The translations under genes and the position numbers were made by a program. Below, in pieces: positions 24,569 to 36,915 of a DNA stretch of 64,000 bases; within the stretch, counting starts at the first letter, position 1, and each line of letters begins with the position of its first letter. The stretch covers positions 4,836,001 through 4,900,000 of the forward strand of contig OZ004582.1 in the NCBI GenBank assembly GCA_963924555.1, in the 5' to 3' direction. The notes beneath the pieces were generated by a model, which saw nothing but the letters and a program-made list of their open reading frames with translations, made no database searches and had not been told where the DNA came from. The stretch is from Crambe crambe. Its lineage: Eukaryota > Porifera > Demospongiae > Poecilosclerida > Crambeidae.

Positions 24569-24574
24569 AATAAA
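24569..24574 (+). terminator. AATAAA polyadenylation signal of receptor C
   Basis: Canonical AATAAA about 96 nt after the TAG stop at 24471-24473. Supports the short-tail exon as a real 3' end. Confidence 0.55.
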
Positions 24575-24599
24575 AATTAAACATTTCAATTCAGTCTAC

Positions 24600-27500
24600 T
24601 GTTCATTAATCATTCTTCTTTGGAGAAGTTGAGTCAAGCCTAATCAAGCCTAATGAAAGTAAAACATGCATGCAATTACGTATAATTATGTTTCACCACT
24701 TGATGTACATATGACTGTGCTAGCCTGACACCATGACTTGGTGTGGACACCATGATGTGGTGTGGTGCTAACCTGACACCATGACGTGGTATGGTGCATG
24801 ATGCAGTTCTTATTGGGGTTACAGAAGTCTCTACAGATTAGCTTGAAACTGTTCATCAAACCATGCTGTTGTATAGCAGGACATTCCAAGGGGTAAATTT
24901 TTTTCAGAATTTTGCAAAAAAGTGTGTGAACCAAAAATTCATTATTTCAAAGCTACGCAATCCACAAAAAAATTCCCCAACAAAATTTCCCACTAATCGA
25001 GAAGGTCACTAACTTGGTCTGAATTTCTCTCGTATCCTATCCCTAGCTGTATCATGCACTCTTGGTTCCCATAGCCTACTGCTATAACTGACCAACCTTA
25101 AAGTTTACTGTCATCCTTAGGGAGCAGATCTTCTTCATCTAGGGAGAGGTGTGTGTGTATGTTTGAGGGTTTTTTTTTTTAAGCAGAAACAAATAAAAAA
25201 TAAAACTTTGGAACCAAGTTACAGCCTTTTTATATAGTAAAGCCTAATGCTTTCCATTGGTCAGCATCTGATACCAGTCGTCAGGGCAAAACCCAGCACT
25301 AAACCATGGGTTCGGTCACATTAATCTCCTGACCCATGGCTAGGTCCTAGGAAAGGGGGGACCACTCCCGCTAATGGAGTCTGGTAGCATCAGAAATCAG
25401 AAAGGGTATATCCTAAGGAAGCTGTTTCCTATCACTTGGCAATTCACACGTGACCCACAGTTTAGTTATGATTATTTCTGGTCTGCAAGCTGCTATAATC
25501 GGCTGATTTTAGATAGCCAAATGTGAATCTCTTTGGTTACCTATATTGTGTCGACCGAAATATGTAAGTTTAGCTAGCAGTTACCCGTAGGATAGACCAT
25601 GTGCTCTATTGATATTCTTTTTACTGTTTCATGCATAATGTATTAGTTCGTGGTAAATTGTGTAGTATTTAACAGCTATATAGCTTGTGTGTGTGTGTGG
25701 TGGGGGGGGGGGGGATTTCTCAGATCTCACTCCCACCCCGGCTATAATGCCACATCTTTTTAACATTAGTCAATGTGTTGCACACTCGCACACAAATTAG
25801 TTAATGCCAGGGGACAATACCTTCCTTCAAGAGTCCTTCAGCATATAAATATTGTAGTAATTTTGCAGATATTCTCTCAACCTGAATGAAATTAAGCAAA
25901 ATGCATAATGAAAATTAAGGCATGCATGTTATGTATCAACAGTGAAATAATTACAAATCAGTTATCTACAAGATATTGAAACTCTACCTTGGTCTTGGGA
26001 ACTTCTACACGATACTCTGTTTCTTGTACTTCACGCTACATGTATACAGCCACAACAATTAAAAAACGGATTGGTACATTGGCCAACCTGACTTTACATT
26101 GGATTACAGCTATTAGAAATCGATTGGTACATTGGCCAACCTGACTTTACATTGGTTTACAGCTATTAGAAATTGGCACCTGACTTTACATTGGTTTACA
26201 GCTATTAGAAATCGATTGGTACATTGGCCAACCTGACTTTACATTGGTTTATAGTAGCATTGGCCAACCTGACTTTACATTGGATTACAGCTATTAGAAA
26301 TCGATTGGAACATTGGCCAACCTGACTTTACATTGTTTTACGGCCAACCTGACTTTACAGCTGACATAGGCCAACCTGACTTTACATTGGATTACGGATT
26401 GGTACATTGGCCAACCTGACTTTATATTGGATTACAGCTATTAGAAATGGATTAATAGGTTGGCCATCAATGAGAACCCGGATTCTGAGATACCTTAGAA
26501 AAATCAGCTCAGTGGACACCAGGCTCTATATGCATATTTGCCACTACTGATTCTTTACTACTTCTAGCTTCTGAGCTTCTTGTATGCTATTTTATTGCCT
26601 ACAAGTTGTGGCAATTCACTACAAAAATTTGAACTATTTTAGGGTATTGAAAGTAAACGACCACTTCATCATGTACTCAGTTTGAAAAGCAGCTAGTCCT
26701 ACTGTAGATGTTACATAGCTGTTCTGTCAAAATCTAACTGAAACAACCATCATTCCTGGAAGAGTTCATACATTTACTGGCTACAGAGCTAGATTCTACT
26801 GGTAAGAATCACCATGAGAACTTTGACCCTGGTATCCAAGCAACAGAACTCCACAGCACATGTACCACCACTTGACATATCACATGGTTTTCCCAACCAG
26901 TATTTCTCTGAAACACTCGAGAATAGAATAGCAAATTTTACCACGCATTGGCCATAGAAATTTTGTGGGTAAACATAAAAATTTACCCTACAAAAAAAAT
27001 TGCACTATAATTATTATGTGGTAAAAGATACAAAATTCTGAAGGCATATGGACTGTTGAGACAGTCCCAAATTTATTCACACCTGTTAACAAGATGTAAG
27101 TAAAAATTACTTTAGGGTAGTGCACCAACACCCAAAACTTAATGATTACGATCATACCATTCTATGCTGCCCTCCACGCTTCTAATGACCTTTGTCCTCT
27201 TCCTGTAGAAACAAAATGGGCAGCTTTTATCAGTAATACAGAAGTTGAATTCTTAACCCAAAGGTTTATATAGGAAAACAATACCCTCTTAATGAACAAT
27301 TCACAGAACTTCAATTCTTATACAGATGCATCAGAAAAAGAATAATAAATTGAATGTTAATCAAATGCTGCCAATGAGTAACTGAGTTCTAAAGACAGAC
27401 AAAAGTATAGTGATATCATACACTTCAACACTTTATTTTCAAAGAGCTCATCTTTCACAGATTGGCTATTGAAGGATTTTCAACTTTTCTATACTTTTAG

Positions 27501-28665
27501 AGTCTATGAATCATTCTAAGTAGCAAGAGCAGGATCTTAGCTGCAACTCCTAATGAGCTAACCAGCTACTATTCAAGCATTGAACAGCAAGGTGTGATTA
27601 CTTGACAGCCATGTGCTTGTAAGCTTAGTGCACATAATTAGGAAGTAATAATAATTATTAATAAAGGTTGCATTAAATTTGTGCTAATAAGGCATTCCTA
27701 GTCTTACTTGTTGTACATAAATTTCTGTCCAGTTTGATATCCTGGAACAATCAATCTTTTCTATATGCCATATGTAAGAATTTTTTTTTTTTTTTGGTAA
27801 TGAGCTAGTCTCATCATGAAATGTAATCATGCTGTAATGTTTCTGAGATCAACAAGTAAACATAAATTAAATTACAACTAGTCTTACTGGTTCCTCTGAT
27901 TCATGCTTTGATTTGTTATACACAGTGTAGCACACCTGCACATGGAGGGAATAGAAATACAATTATATCAGTAGTCCATTGGACTGTGTCTGCTAAATGA
28001 AAAATCACCATGATAATAGTCAATTTTTGTTGTTTGTTTGTTTTTATTTTTGTTGTTGTTTTTCAAGGGCAGCCACATACCAAGAAAAATGATATTTGCA
28101 TTTGCATTGTGACTTGCTATATTTGAAGCATTTCTACTTTAGTCGTAGCTCTAAAACTCTGTCTGAATTTTATTTGATCAAGCACCGCACAATTAGTGAA
28201 AGTTTTGGTAAGGGATTGTACACTCACATAAATCACACACAAATACAATGCAAATTCTGACGTCTACTTGCAACACTATATAAATCCATTTACTATATAG
28301 CTCCACTGGCAAAGAACTGTTAAGTTTTAGTTTAATTTCCCACTCTAGTTAGGTGAAGGTAGCTTTTTTATGATGTTTAAAACGTGTAGAGAAGATTTAT
28401 TTGCTTCATGGTATGTCTCTACAGATTGCTAATATAATAGACTCAGTGCCAGTTTATGCTGATGGACCATCTAAATAGTATGTATTGCCATAACATTGTA
28501 GCTGCTTGGGTAATAACATGATTCTTAATGAGGGGGGGGGGTACATATCAACATCAAGGTAATTATTATAACTACCGTATTCACACAATCAGAGGCTGTG
28601 GCTACTAATTATTTCTATCTGCAAGGCAGGGAGGCTACAGTTCGAGAGCAGCGTTCACACATTAA
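24600..28665. other. Gene-poor region with simple and tandem repeats
   Basis: No gene recognised. Holds a small duplicated CCTGACACCATGA motif (24723-24785), homopolymer runs (G near 25701-25714, T near 27781-27797, G near 28532-28541) and the tandem array at 26065-26460. A segment near 28574-28620 resembles the ends of the MITEs at 31570 and 31851-32297. Confidence 0.5.
26065..26460. repeat. About 53-bp tandem repeat array
   Basis: About eight units containing TTGGCCAACCTGACTTTACA followed by TTGGATTACAGCTATTAGAAATC, some truncated. Two adjacent full units are spaced 53 bp apart (26081 to 26134). No coding potential; function unknown. Confidence 0.85.
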
Positions 28666-30573
28666 TCTATATAATAATGTGCTTGTCAGTGCGTACATAC
28701 GCACTACGTCACATTATGTCAAGGTATGCATCACAGTTAATAATTGAGAAAGAAAAAGAAAAAAAACCTAATTGATTTGGGGCTCGAACCCGAGTCCTCG
28801 GACCTCGCCGGCCAACCCACTACCGCGCGACTACAACGGCAATGCTGTCAATATTTGATTTTTTAAAAAGATTTCAAAGGGTATTGCAAATCAGATATGC
28901 TATTGTTTTTTGTTGTTGTTTTTTTGGTTTAGTTTTTTGTTTTTGACTGAATTCTGATAAGATAACACCAAAAGAGAAACAAATAAGGGACAAACAAAAA
29001 ACAAAAACAGATCAGATATGCTGGGTTTTTTTTATTTTTTTGTTTTTGATTGAATTCTGATGATTGTGAAAAGATAAAACCAAAAGAGGGACAAACAAAA
29101 AAAGAAGTGAACAGAAACCAAAAGAAAAACAAAATAATTTTGCAGATCAGATATGCTGTTGTTTTTTTTTGATTGAATTCTGATGATATGAAACCAAAAG
29201 ACAAACAAACAAGGGACAAGCAAAAAACAAGTGAACAAAAATCAAAAGAAAGATAAAATAAAACAACAAAAACACAACAGCAGTAAAACAAAGACCATCC
29301 AGTTCAGGGGGCAGGGTCGCAGCCATAAACTTGCATTCCCATGCCGAAGAGCAATGGCGACATGCCCGAAAAGGTGCTTGGTGGACGAGGTGGCATCAGG
29401 TGATAGCATCCTCCACGAGGCCACCTAGAATTTCAGCCACAAGCGGGATAAATTCAACTCCCACAGAGTAGCAAGATGAGAGATGGGAAGTCAGCTTGCG
29501 ATGAATGTGCGCATACTTAGACATGACTGCGCATGCTCAGATTTAAATACAATGGCGCGAAATTCAGGGAGAGAGAGGCAGAGTTGAAGTTCAGAAACTA
29601 GAAGATCAAGGGAGAGAGAGAGGCAAAGAAGTCAGAGAGCACATTTCACTGAAGATGAAAGAGCAAGGGAGAGAGAGGGAGAGAAGTCGAAGAACACACT
29701 TGACAGAAGATGAAAGAGCAAGAGAAAGAGAGAGGTACAGAGTGAAGGAGAGAAGGGAGAGAGAGAGAGTATTAGGAGAAAACTAACAGGGAAGAACAAA
29801 GACATAGGCTAGGTGCTAATGAAACAAGCAGCACCTTGGGCCCATTGTCAAGTTTGAGGTTTGCAAGTGAAGCTCTCAACTGCTGTCACAATGGAGTAGC
29901 TACCTCTTACTGATTATCCTTCTGCACTCAAAGAACTGTTTACTGGTTAAAATGAAATTTGGGACAACTTGGAACTGATCACTAAAAGGATTTACTCCAG
30001 TTGAGAAATGGATTGAGTAACTAGCTAGCTATGTTGCACGTGAGAAAATCAATCCTTATGCAAACACTTGCAACCCTCTATTGCAGGTTGTGGTACTTAA
30101 TAAAGTCAGAACCTACATCCTATATAGGACAGTAAAGGCAGATGGTCAGCTGTACACAATTATTGTCTCAAACTGACTATACTTCTCCAGTAAGTGGTAT
30201 GGGAACCTGAAGTCCCACAGCTGAGAGTTTGATTTGATTCCAGTTACCTATGTGGACTGGTGGCATGGTGTTAGATGGATTGTCAGACTCACTACAGATT
30301 AATGCATGTGAAAAGGGCAAGCGTACAAGTTAAAATCAAAATATTTGCACAATTAAATCTCGCTTAAAGTTTGCACATTACAATTAGTGGAATCTGACAT
30401 GATAATGCCCTTGCAATAGTCTCAAATAGACCTTTACTTGACATGCATAACTTGTACCCTTCATATAATGTCACTGGTAGCCACTCACTGCCAGTGAGTG
30501 GACACACACACATTCCGTGTGTAGAGTTTTTGCGGACGCAGGCATGCGCAGAGTTTCTGCGGGTACTCGCTAG
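28666..30573 (+). mobile_element. Non-autonomous Helitron-like element
   Basis: Begins TCTATATAATAATGTGCTTG right after an A and ends CTAG at 30570-30573. Just before the end there is a 6-bp-stem hairpin (CGCAGA-GTT-TCTGCG), with 12 nt from hairpin to terminus: the usual Helitron 3' structure. It carries an antisense tRNA-like segment (about 28765-28845), three roughly 120-bp repeats with GATTGAATTCTGAT (28930-29180), and long GA-rich blocks. No Rep/helicase is encoded. A large part recurs inverted at 15260-16655. Confidence 0.6.
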
Positions 30574-31058
30574 TCTATATATTAATACGCTTGTACGTAC
30601 ATATGTATGTTCATCACGGTTCAAAGGTCAATTGGTAATGCGCATGCATGTCACTCGTGGCAACATGCAAATTCAAAGCAAGGAAGGAAGGGCGGATCAA
30701 GTTTCTAGCTATGGACTTGACTCACAATGAATCTTGACGCTCTAAGAGTCCAATGTTACAAAGATGTGAGAAAGAAAAAGAGAAATGCGGTTCAAAGGGC
30801 AGCACACCTAGCCAGGCTGCAGGCAAAGATAGAAACAAGCAAGGGGCCAGAGACTGCAGTAAGCCTAGGCCAGCAAAGAATGCAGGGCTGCAGCAAGCCT
30901 ACATAACAAGCAAGATGCCAGAAAACTGCATAGGAAAAGCCTCACTGAAGGAAGAAGAACACAGCATAGGCTTAGCTAGAAGAAACCAGCCCCAATAGCA
31001 TGCAATTTCATATGCAAAATAAGATTGCCACAGATTTTCTGTGGGTGTTACTATAATT
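30574..31058 (+). mobile_element. Second Helitron-like element, head-to-tail with the first
   Basis: Starts TCTATATATTAATACGCTTG immediately after the CTAG of the previous element. Near its other end is a 7-bp-stem hairpin (CCACAGA-TTT-TCTGTGG, 31029-31045) followed by GTGTTACTATA, which resembles the first element's terminus except that CTAG would have decayed to CTAT. The ORF inside (30753-30998) is low complexity and probably not a gene. Confidence 0.45.
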
Positions 31059-32523
31059 ATTCTTGTATTTCTCGATGATAATTATCATAATTGTGGGTAG
31101 CTAGCTAGCTATCATTTCTTCAATGGAGTAGTGAACGATTTTACCTTTCCGTAGGAAGTGTAAGTACAAGGAACTTCCACCAAACTTTCTGTGGCCTGTT
31201 ACACAGCATTTGATTGACCCTCGTTCATCTTCCATCTCTGGTCATGCTACTTTTTTCTACCTCCACCTTCCAATTATCTCTTATTCAACAGAAGTTTTGT
31301 AACTCTGCTTTCATCTTCTTCCACTCTCTTACCCTTTCTCAAACTTTCTACCAGCACTTCTATTTGATAACTTTGAGTTTAAAAGCTGCATCGATTCTTC
31401 TTTTCTTGGACACAGCACTTGCTGACATCGATTCAGCCATCTTCAGTTGGCAGCTGCAAAATATGCACAAGGGCCGTTAGGTGCGCATGGCCACTATTTG
31501 AGAGCGGCTTCTATAGCTTATAAAGATTCAACCTAGGAGGCTATTATTCAAGAGCGGCAGCTATTTGAGAGTGGCATTTGATCATGCAAATACTGTATAA
31601 CCCTATGAGATTTATTACTAATCATAACTATATTACAGATCTATCTATGATATGTACATCTTATTAGTAGCATGTGCATTGATGCAAGATGACGTGATTG
31701 AGTGTGTGTTGCAAGCAAGCAAGCAAGCTAATTGTTAAATAGGTATAGCTAGCTCTCAGATTCAAGTTCTAGACTTCAGGGCCATCCTTACACATCAGAA
31801 TTCCATGGGAAAAATAGTGTTGTGATAGTCATCTATGTACTTGTACAGTACGTATTTCCACGATCAGACACCGCCCCCCGTTTAGTAGCCTCTCTTGAAT
31901 AATAGCCTCCCACGCCGCACTCAAATAAGAGCCTCCTGTATCACACGCACAAACACATGGCCTGCTAGCATATAGATATACCCAGCTTAGTTTTTTTCCC
32001 CGTTGTGGCTGAGGTTCATGGTAGCGGTAGATCAACTAAATTTAATGATTGTAGAACAGCTAGTTACTAGTCATCCTTTTTTTTATTTTTTATTTTTATA
32101 GGTCTTAGCAGCTTCACAAGTCTCTTGATGGCTTTTGGCTTTCCAGAAAAGTGTGTAAAGGCAGGAAACTTCTTAAGGCAGGAAACTTCTTTAATAGAGT
32201 CCAGATGGACTTGTACACTACCGCCCCATTTAGTAGCCTCCCTCTCCAGCAAAATGAAATAATTAGTAACCGCAGCGTCTGATCATGGAAATACGGTAGG
32301 TACCTTGAGGTTACTATTACCAACAGGTGCTAAATTTCAGTTCAAAGTTCTAACTGATTCGATTAGCTGAAATCAAGACATGTAAAATCACCCTATTTAA
32401 TTAATGTGTACCCGGGCTTGGGTACATCGTGAATAAAAACATCAAGGTAATCATTATACTTAAATTATACTGTAAAATTGGCTCCTCCCCTCCCCAACCC
32501 CCATATTCATACCCATTACTTAC
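31059..32523. other. Spacer with MITE copies
   Basis: No gene seen. The 31200-31480 stretch is C/T-rich. A MITE terminus ends near 31594 (TTTGATCATGCAAATACTG then TA), and a fuller relative lies at 31851-32297. A cytoplasmic exon for the minus-strand receptor upstream could lie here, but none was found. Confidence 0.45.
31851..32297. mobile_element. MITE with TACxGTATTTCCA termini
   Basis: Left end TACGTATTTCCACGATCAGAC and right end GTCTGATCATGGAAATACGGTA are inverted repeats. Internal CCGCCCC...TTTAGTAGCCTC motifs recur on both sides. Related ends occur at 28574 and 31570-31594, indicating a small family. Confidence 0.65.
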
Positions 32524-35500
32524 CACCACTGGAACAACCATAATAGCTGCTAACACCAGCATCAGAACAATAGCACCAATAACAATGCCTGCAATATCTC
32601 CTGATGAGAGGAATGCAGTGATCCTCTTGTGAAGGCCAAAGTATGTATCATTATTATAGTGAACCTACAAAATAATCGATTACGACGCAGGAGTATATTT
32701 TTAGTGAGTCTTTTTTTTTTCTGTACAAATATCCACTCTGACAAAGGTTTAGAGCTTAGCACTAAAAGTAAAAATTAAAAAATTAATGGACGCTATCTGC
32801 TAGGAACTGTTCTTCAGGCATTATAGGAGCTAGAGCTTTGAAATTTGCGCAGTAAAAAAGGGCCATAGATAATGAATATCAACAAAGCAAACTACGTTTT
32901 GCAACAGGCCCACTGCCACTGTATTATGCCACACTTAACTCCTTCAGTACTATTCTAAGCCACACTTAACTCCTTCAGTGCTACTCTAACTAAACTCCTT
33001 CAGTGCTACTCTAATCAATATGCTACACTTAAATTCTTCAGTGCTACTCTAACCACTTAACTCCTTCAGAGCTACTACACACTTAATAAGATTGATTGTC
33101 CCTAGCAGAATTATTGGCCCGATTGTCATCACCAGAGCTCGCCACTGACCAGAGATCTGGTGGTTTGGGGCTCTGGGTATAGCCCCATTATAGCTTAATA
33201 ATGAGATTACCTGCCAATAGCTCCTCCCTCTGAATTCCCCAACATTCCTTAGCAGCAATTAGCATAACTTGGGGGACTATTGTGGGAGGAGCCTTCCACT
33301 ATACCCAGACCCTTCACAGGGGATGGAGACTAATACATCCCCTGGATAAGTGCTAGCTATGACGGTGGGAGAGAAAGGGAGGGGAAATTAGCTTTAGCTT
33401 GATCTTTCTAGATAAAGCAGCTGTAGCCCACGAGGTACAGCACCCTACTGAGCATGCCCAGAGACCATGTGGTACTTCCTGTTACTATCACTACTACTTA
33501 CCACAGTGCAGTAGCCCCGCCTGACAATCCCTTATTAACCTTACTCTTTAACCTACATAATATGATACACAACTCCTTCAGTGCTATCTAATTAAATAAC
33601 TCCTTCAGTGCTATCTAATGCTACTCTAATTGATATACCACACTTGCTACTCCAACAAACTTGTTATGGTGTAGAGTTTGCTTATGAATAATTTATGAGT
33701 TAATGAGCTGCACTCTGTTCTGGCCATGAGCTTTTTTTTTGTTGAGAACTGCAGTTTGTGCCTAAGAAGCACCTCTTACTCTACAGCTGAGTGCAAAAAA
33801 TGACTCCCTAAAAAGCTATGGCTACAGAGAAACACTGCTACGGCTACCTTACGATTTCTAGTCGGCAAATTTTTCCAACCTTGGGCTTATGCTGACCGTT
33901 ATTCTATTTATTCAAGCTAGTGGGCAGGGCCGTACAGTGTAATTTTGATCAGAGAAGGAGTTACAGCTGCTCAAAGCCGGTAAAACCAGGTAAAAGTTGC
34001 CGTATATGAAGATAGCTTCATCACTTAGCCAAAAACTCTGTGTGACCCAGTCTGTTGGACTGAAATAAGCACAGAATGCAGCTATCAAGCAACTGAGGTT
34101 AGAAAAATTTGCTGACTAGAAAGCGATGGAGGTAGACAGCCATAGCAGTGTGTTTCTCCGTAACCATAGCTTTTCAGGGAGTTATTTTTGCACTCAGCTA
34201 TAGAGTAAGAGATGCTTCTCAGGCACAAACTGCCAAAAAGGCTCATGGCCAGAACAGAGTGCAGCTCATTAACTCGTGAATTATTCATAAGGAAACTCTA
34301 TACCGTAACCTTAACTCCTTCAGCATTTCTCTAATTAATATGCCACTATGATACACTACAATAATGATACACTTACATATACACAGTACAAATTTCCCAG
34401 GCCACCCACCTTAACAGTAGAATAACAAAACTCACCAGGTGATAGTACAGGCTGAGTGGTTAGTCCCCGTGGTGGCTCAACTTCACTTGCTTCTATACGA
34501 AATGGAACCGACTCACTTTGTTCACAGGAACTAGTAGTGACTAAAGCAAAACTATAGTTAGTGCGACGATCAAATGCACCATTTACAAAAGTAGTGTCTT
34601 CATCTTTAATGGTAATTGTCTGAGGTGTGTCAGAGTCACTTCTTCTTATAGTGATGATGTAGTTCCTAAAGATGTACTCCTCTGAATTCATTGGTTTGTC
34701 CCAAGATAGAGTATATCGATCACCCTGATCATCAAAGGAAGGTGAAAGAAGTCCAGGCCCTATAAGTTGTGATAAGCACAGTTGATCATTAAAGGATAAA
34801 GTCATGAAATAATTTATGTATAACGATTCTTGGCTGAGTGTATATTGATCTTGACAATCACTTGGGAAATAATAAGTTATAGAATAACACGCTACGGCAA
34901 CCTAGGACTGATACCTACGTAGTCATGACTTTTGCACATGTGTTTGTCCAACACAGGTTTCCATAGCATTGATTATCCTGTTATTCTATGACTTAGCCTA
35001 TTATTTTTCCAACCATTGCTCATCATTCATGCTGTTTGTCAACATCAATATTATCGACTACACATGGAACTTGTTTTGAACGTAACTATTACTGCAAAGC
35101 ATAATTGCCTTGAGTTGATTACTATGATAGTAGATAAAAAATAATAGAGGTTTGATTTTAATATTAGTAATGTGGTACATCATGTATTTTACAAGCTGAA
35201 CTCTGGTACACACTACCTGTTATCAGGGCCGCCGGAACCGCTCCGGCTGGTCAGGCCGAAACCGGACCACTCGTCGATCGAACAACATTGGTAATGGTGG
35301 TCAACATTAAAAAATTGCCCACGTGTTCAACCGTTAATATAGGTGGGTGTGGTTATAAAGTGGGCGTGGTCAGTAAAAATTTTCCGCGCGCTTACGCGCG
35401 CATATTCAGTCTGACCACCTCAAAATTGCTTCCGGCGGCTCTGGTTATGGTACATCACTAAATCATAACATACGCTGATATAATGGATGAACATATTGTA

Positions 35501-35788
35501 AAGACCCTCCAATGCCATCAGCACAGATGATGCTCACTCCATCATTTGCATTGTAAGTCAATGACGAGTTGATAGTACTCACATTAACATTCATATCATC
35601 ATTCACACTAACGAACTCTCCAGTAGCATTCCTTCTAATTTGCATCACTCCAGGTCTATCAAGTCCCATTTGGAATGAAATACTGGTTCGACCAATAGCT
35701 AGATCACTAGTCCACTCAATTGAACTATCACCAATACAGTACACAGTTATCCGTTCACCAGCACACACTCGACCAAAACTTGTTGTTA
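32524..35788 (-). CDS. Ig/FN3 membrane receptor on minus strand, partial (receptor E)
   Basis: Three exons: 35474-35788 (phase 1-1, Ig-like; Cys-x-Gly-Glu, then Tyr-Cys, IEW core, late Cys), 34410-34759 (FN3-like, entered in phase 1; alternative donor at 34377), and 32524-32625, which encodes a strongly hydrophobic helix (SGDIAGIVIGAIVLMLVLAA). Phases agree at every junction. Signal-peptide and cytoplasmic exons were not found. The Ig exon shares the Cys-x-Gly-Glu...[YF]-x-C...[IL]-x-W pattern with receptor C, so the two are probably related. A foldback element (33668-34305) and a GC-rich MITE (35224-35443) occupy its introns. Probably a type I cell-surface receptor of the same local family. 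Confidence 0.65.
33668..34305. repeat. Long inverted repeat in receptor E intron
   Basis: Arms of about 215 bp (33668-33880 and 34092-34305), clearly reverse-complementary with scattered mismatches; for example CTGCACTCTGTTCTGGCCATGAG is mirrored near 34243-34266. The loop is about 210 bp. Probably a foldback transposon. Nearby, short ACTCCTTCAGTGCTACTCTAA repeats occur at 32940-33070. Confidence 0.8.
35224..35443. mobile_element. 220-bp GC-rich MITE with 5-bp target duplication
   Basis: Terminal inverted repeats CAGGGCCGCCGGAAC and GCTTCCGGCGGCTCTG, flanked on both sides by GTTAT (35219-35223 and 35444-35448), a clean 5-bp duplication. Lies in the intron between the Ig and FN3 exons of receptor E. 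Not coding. Confidence 0.75.
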
Positions 35789-36064
35789 CTGCAATGAAGA
35801 TGTACAAAAAAGTTGACAATTATTCACAGTGAAACCATCAAATAAGGGACATTCTTGGAACATCCTTTTTCCTGTTATCATCTTTTGGAAAATATTAATC
35901 CCCAGCTTGCATGCAGTACTCTGTGTGTATCTGTATTGGACCAGCACCCATTGGAATACTCCAGACAATACTCCCTGCCTGATACCTGAAAGAAGGCGAG
36001 ATTTGTATCTGTATGTGTATCTGTTACATTGACTCCACAGCCAGTAGCGATTAGAATGCTTCAA

Positions 36065-36469
36065 CTTAAGGCTGGAATAAAGCCTTTATTTAAAATTGAC
36101 ATCATTTAAACACTGGAGAGTATCATCTAGACATCGCAGTGGAAAGCTACTACCTATGGAGTCGACATAGCGAATGCAAATCTTGCCTTCTTTCTGGTTT
36201 TATCCCTCAATTTAAACACTGGAGTATCGTTGAGAAGGTAATGTTCGTAGCTTCTGTTGTATGAGCTATCATATGGGTATCATATGGGTCATGTGACACC
36301 ACATTTAGGTGTATGGGACCTTCTAGGGCCTGGTATACACTGATTGCGCTTGCGTTAAAATGCCCCGGCATTCAAGGGCCTCCGCATACTATATCGTAAT
36401 ATCATCCGTATACCTTAAGTACTACGCAAGAATAATGGGTGTGGTTAATTTCTTAAGATCGTTTTTGGA
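36065..36469. other. Spacer upstream of receptor E
   Basis: Nothing recognisable apart from a repeated TTTAAACACTGGAG motif (36106 and 36210). The upstream exon(s) of receptor E may lie between 35800 and 36100, where an acceptor (CTTCTTTCAG, about 35990-35999) opens two competing reading frames. Confidence 0.4.
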
Positions 36470-36626
36470 GAAGTTTGGTTCATTCTTGCTTTGAAAGAAG
36501 AACAGCGCCTGTCCATTCAACCATTTACGAAGGTAAAGATATCTTCGTGTGGCAGGTAGTCTCGCGAACCAGATGTTGGGAAGAGTCTGTGCCACCAAGT
36601 GCTACCAAGTGCTTCCCTTCCTGCCT

Positions 36627-36657
<31 letters not shown>

Positions 36658-36915
36658 TTCCTGGCTGGTAGTTTGAAGACCAGCGCTGTGCTGGTAGTGT
36701 CTCCACTCATCGCTCTGATAGTTGACAGGTTTAAACTCTTAGAAAGAGACTGAGAGGCGTGAAATCGGTGGTCATCTCATCTCAAAATGTTATCTCTTGC
36801 TTCAGACTCGAGCCTTTGCACTGACAGTATTTTCTTTTAGCCCTGTTCGCGTCTAGGTGGAGGGATGCTCTTGACAAGCCTACTACTGTGATAGTATTGA
36901 TTTCTACGTCATAAA
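36470..36915 (+). pseudogene. RecQ-like DNA helicase remnant
   Basis: Fragments in three frames match the N-terminal helicase core of RecQ-like proteins in the right order: LKEEQRLSIQPF (36491 on), EGKDIFVW, GKSLCHQVLP (Walker A region), then SAVLVVSPLIALIVDR (motif Ia) and, after further shifts, RWRDALDKPTT. A GGCTGGCT microsatellite (36621-36655) interrupts it. Multiple frameshifts and stops mean it is dead. Similar fragments can derive from sponge RecQ-like gene families or transposons. Confidence 0.6.

Noticed and set aside
26065-26460. CRISPR-like array
   Set aside because: Repeats are adjacent and partly truncated, without uniform unique spacers, and the window is eukaryotic.
28929-29291. 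120-codon minus-strand ORF rich in Phe and Leu, membrane-like
   Set aside because: It comes from A/T-rich tandem repeats inside the Helitron-like element; the hydrophobicity is a composition effect.
30753-30998. 81-codon Lys/Gln-rich ORF
   Set aside because: Lies inside the second Helitron-like element, is low complexity and lacks promoter or splice support.
35786-36064. 92-codon minus-strand ORF as first exon of receptor E
   Set aside because: The acceptor at about 35990 supports more than one frame and neither gives a signal peptide or a clean donor into the Ig exon.
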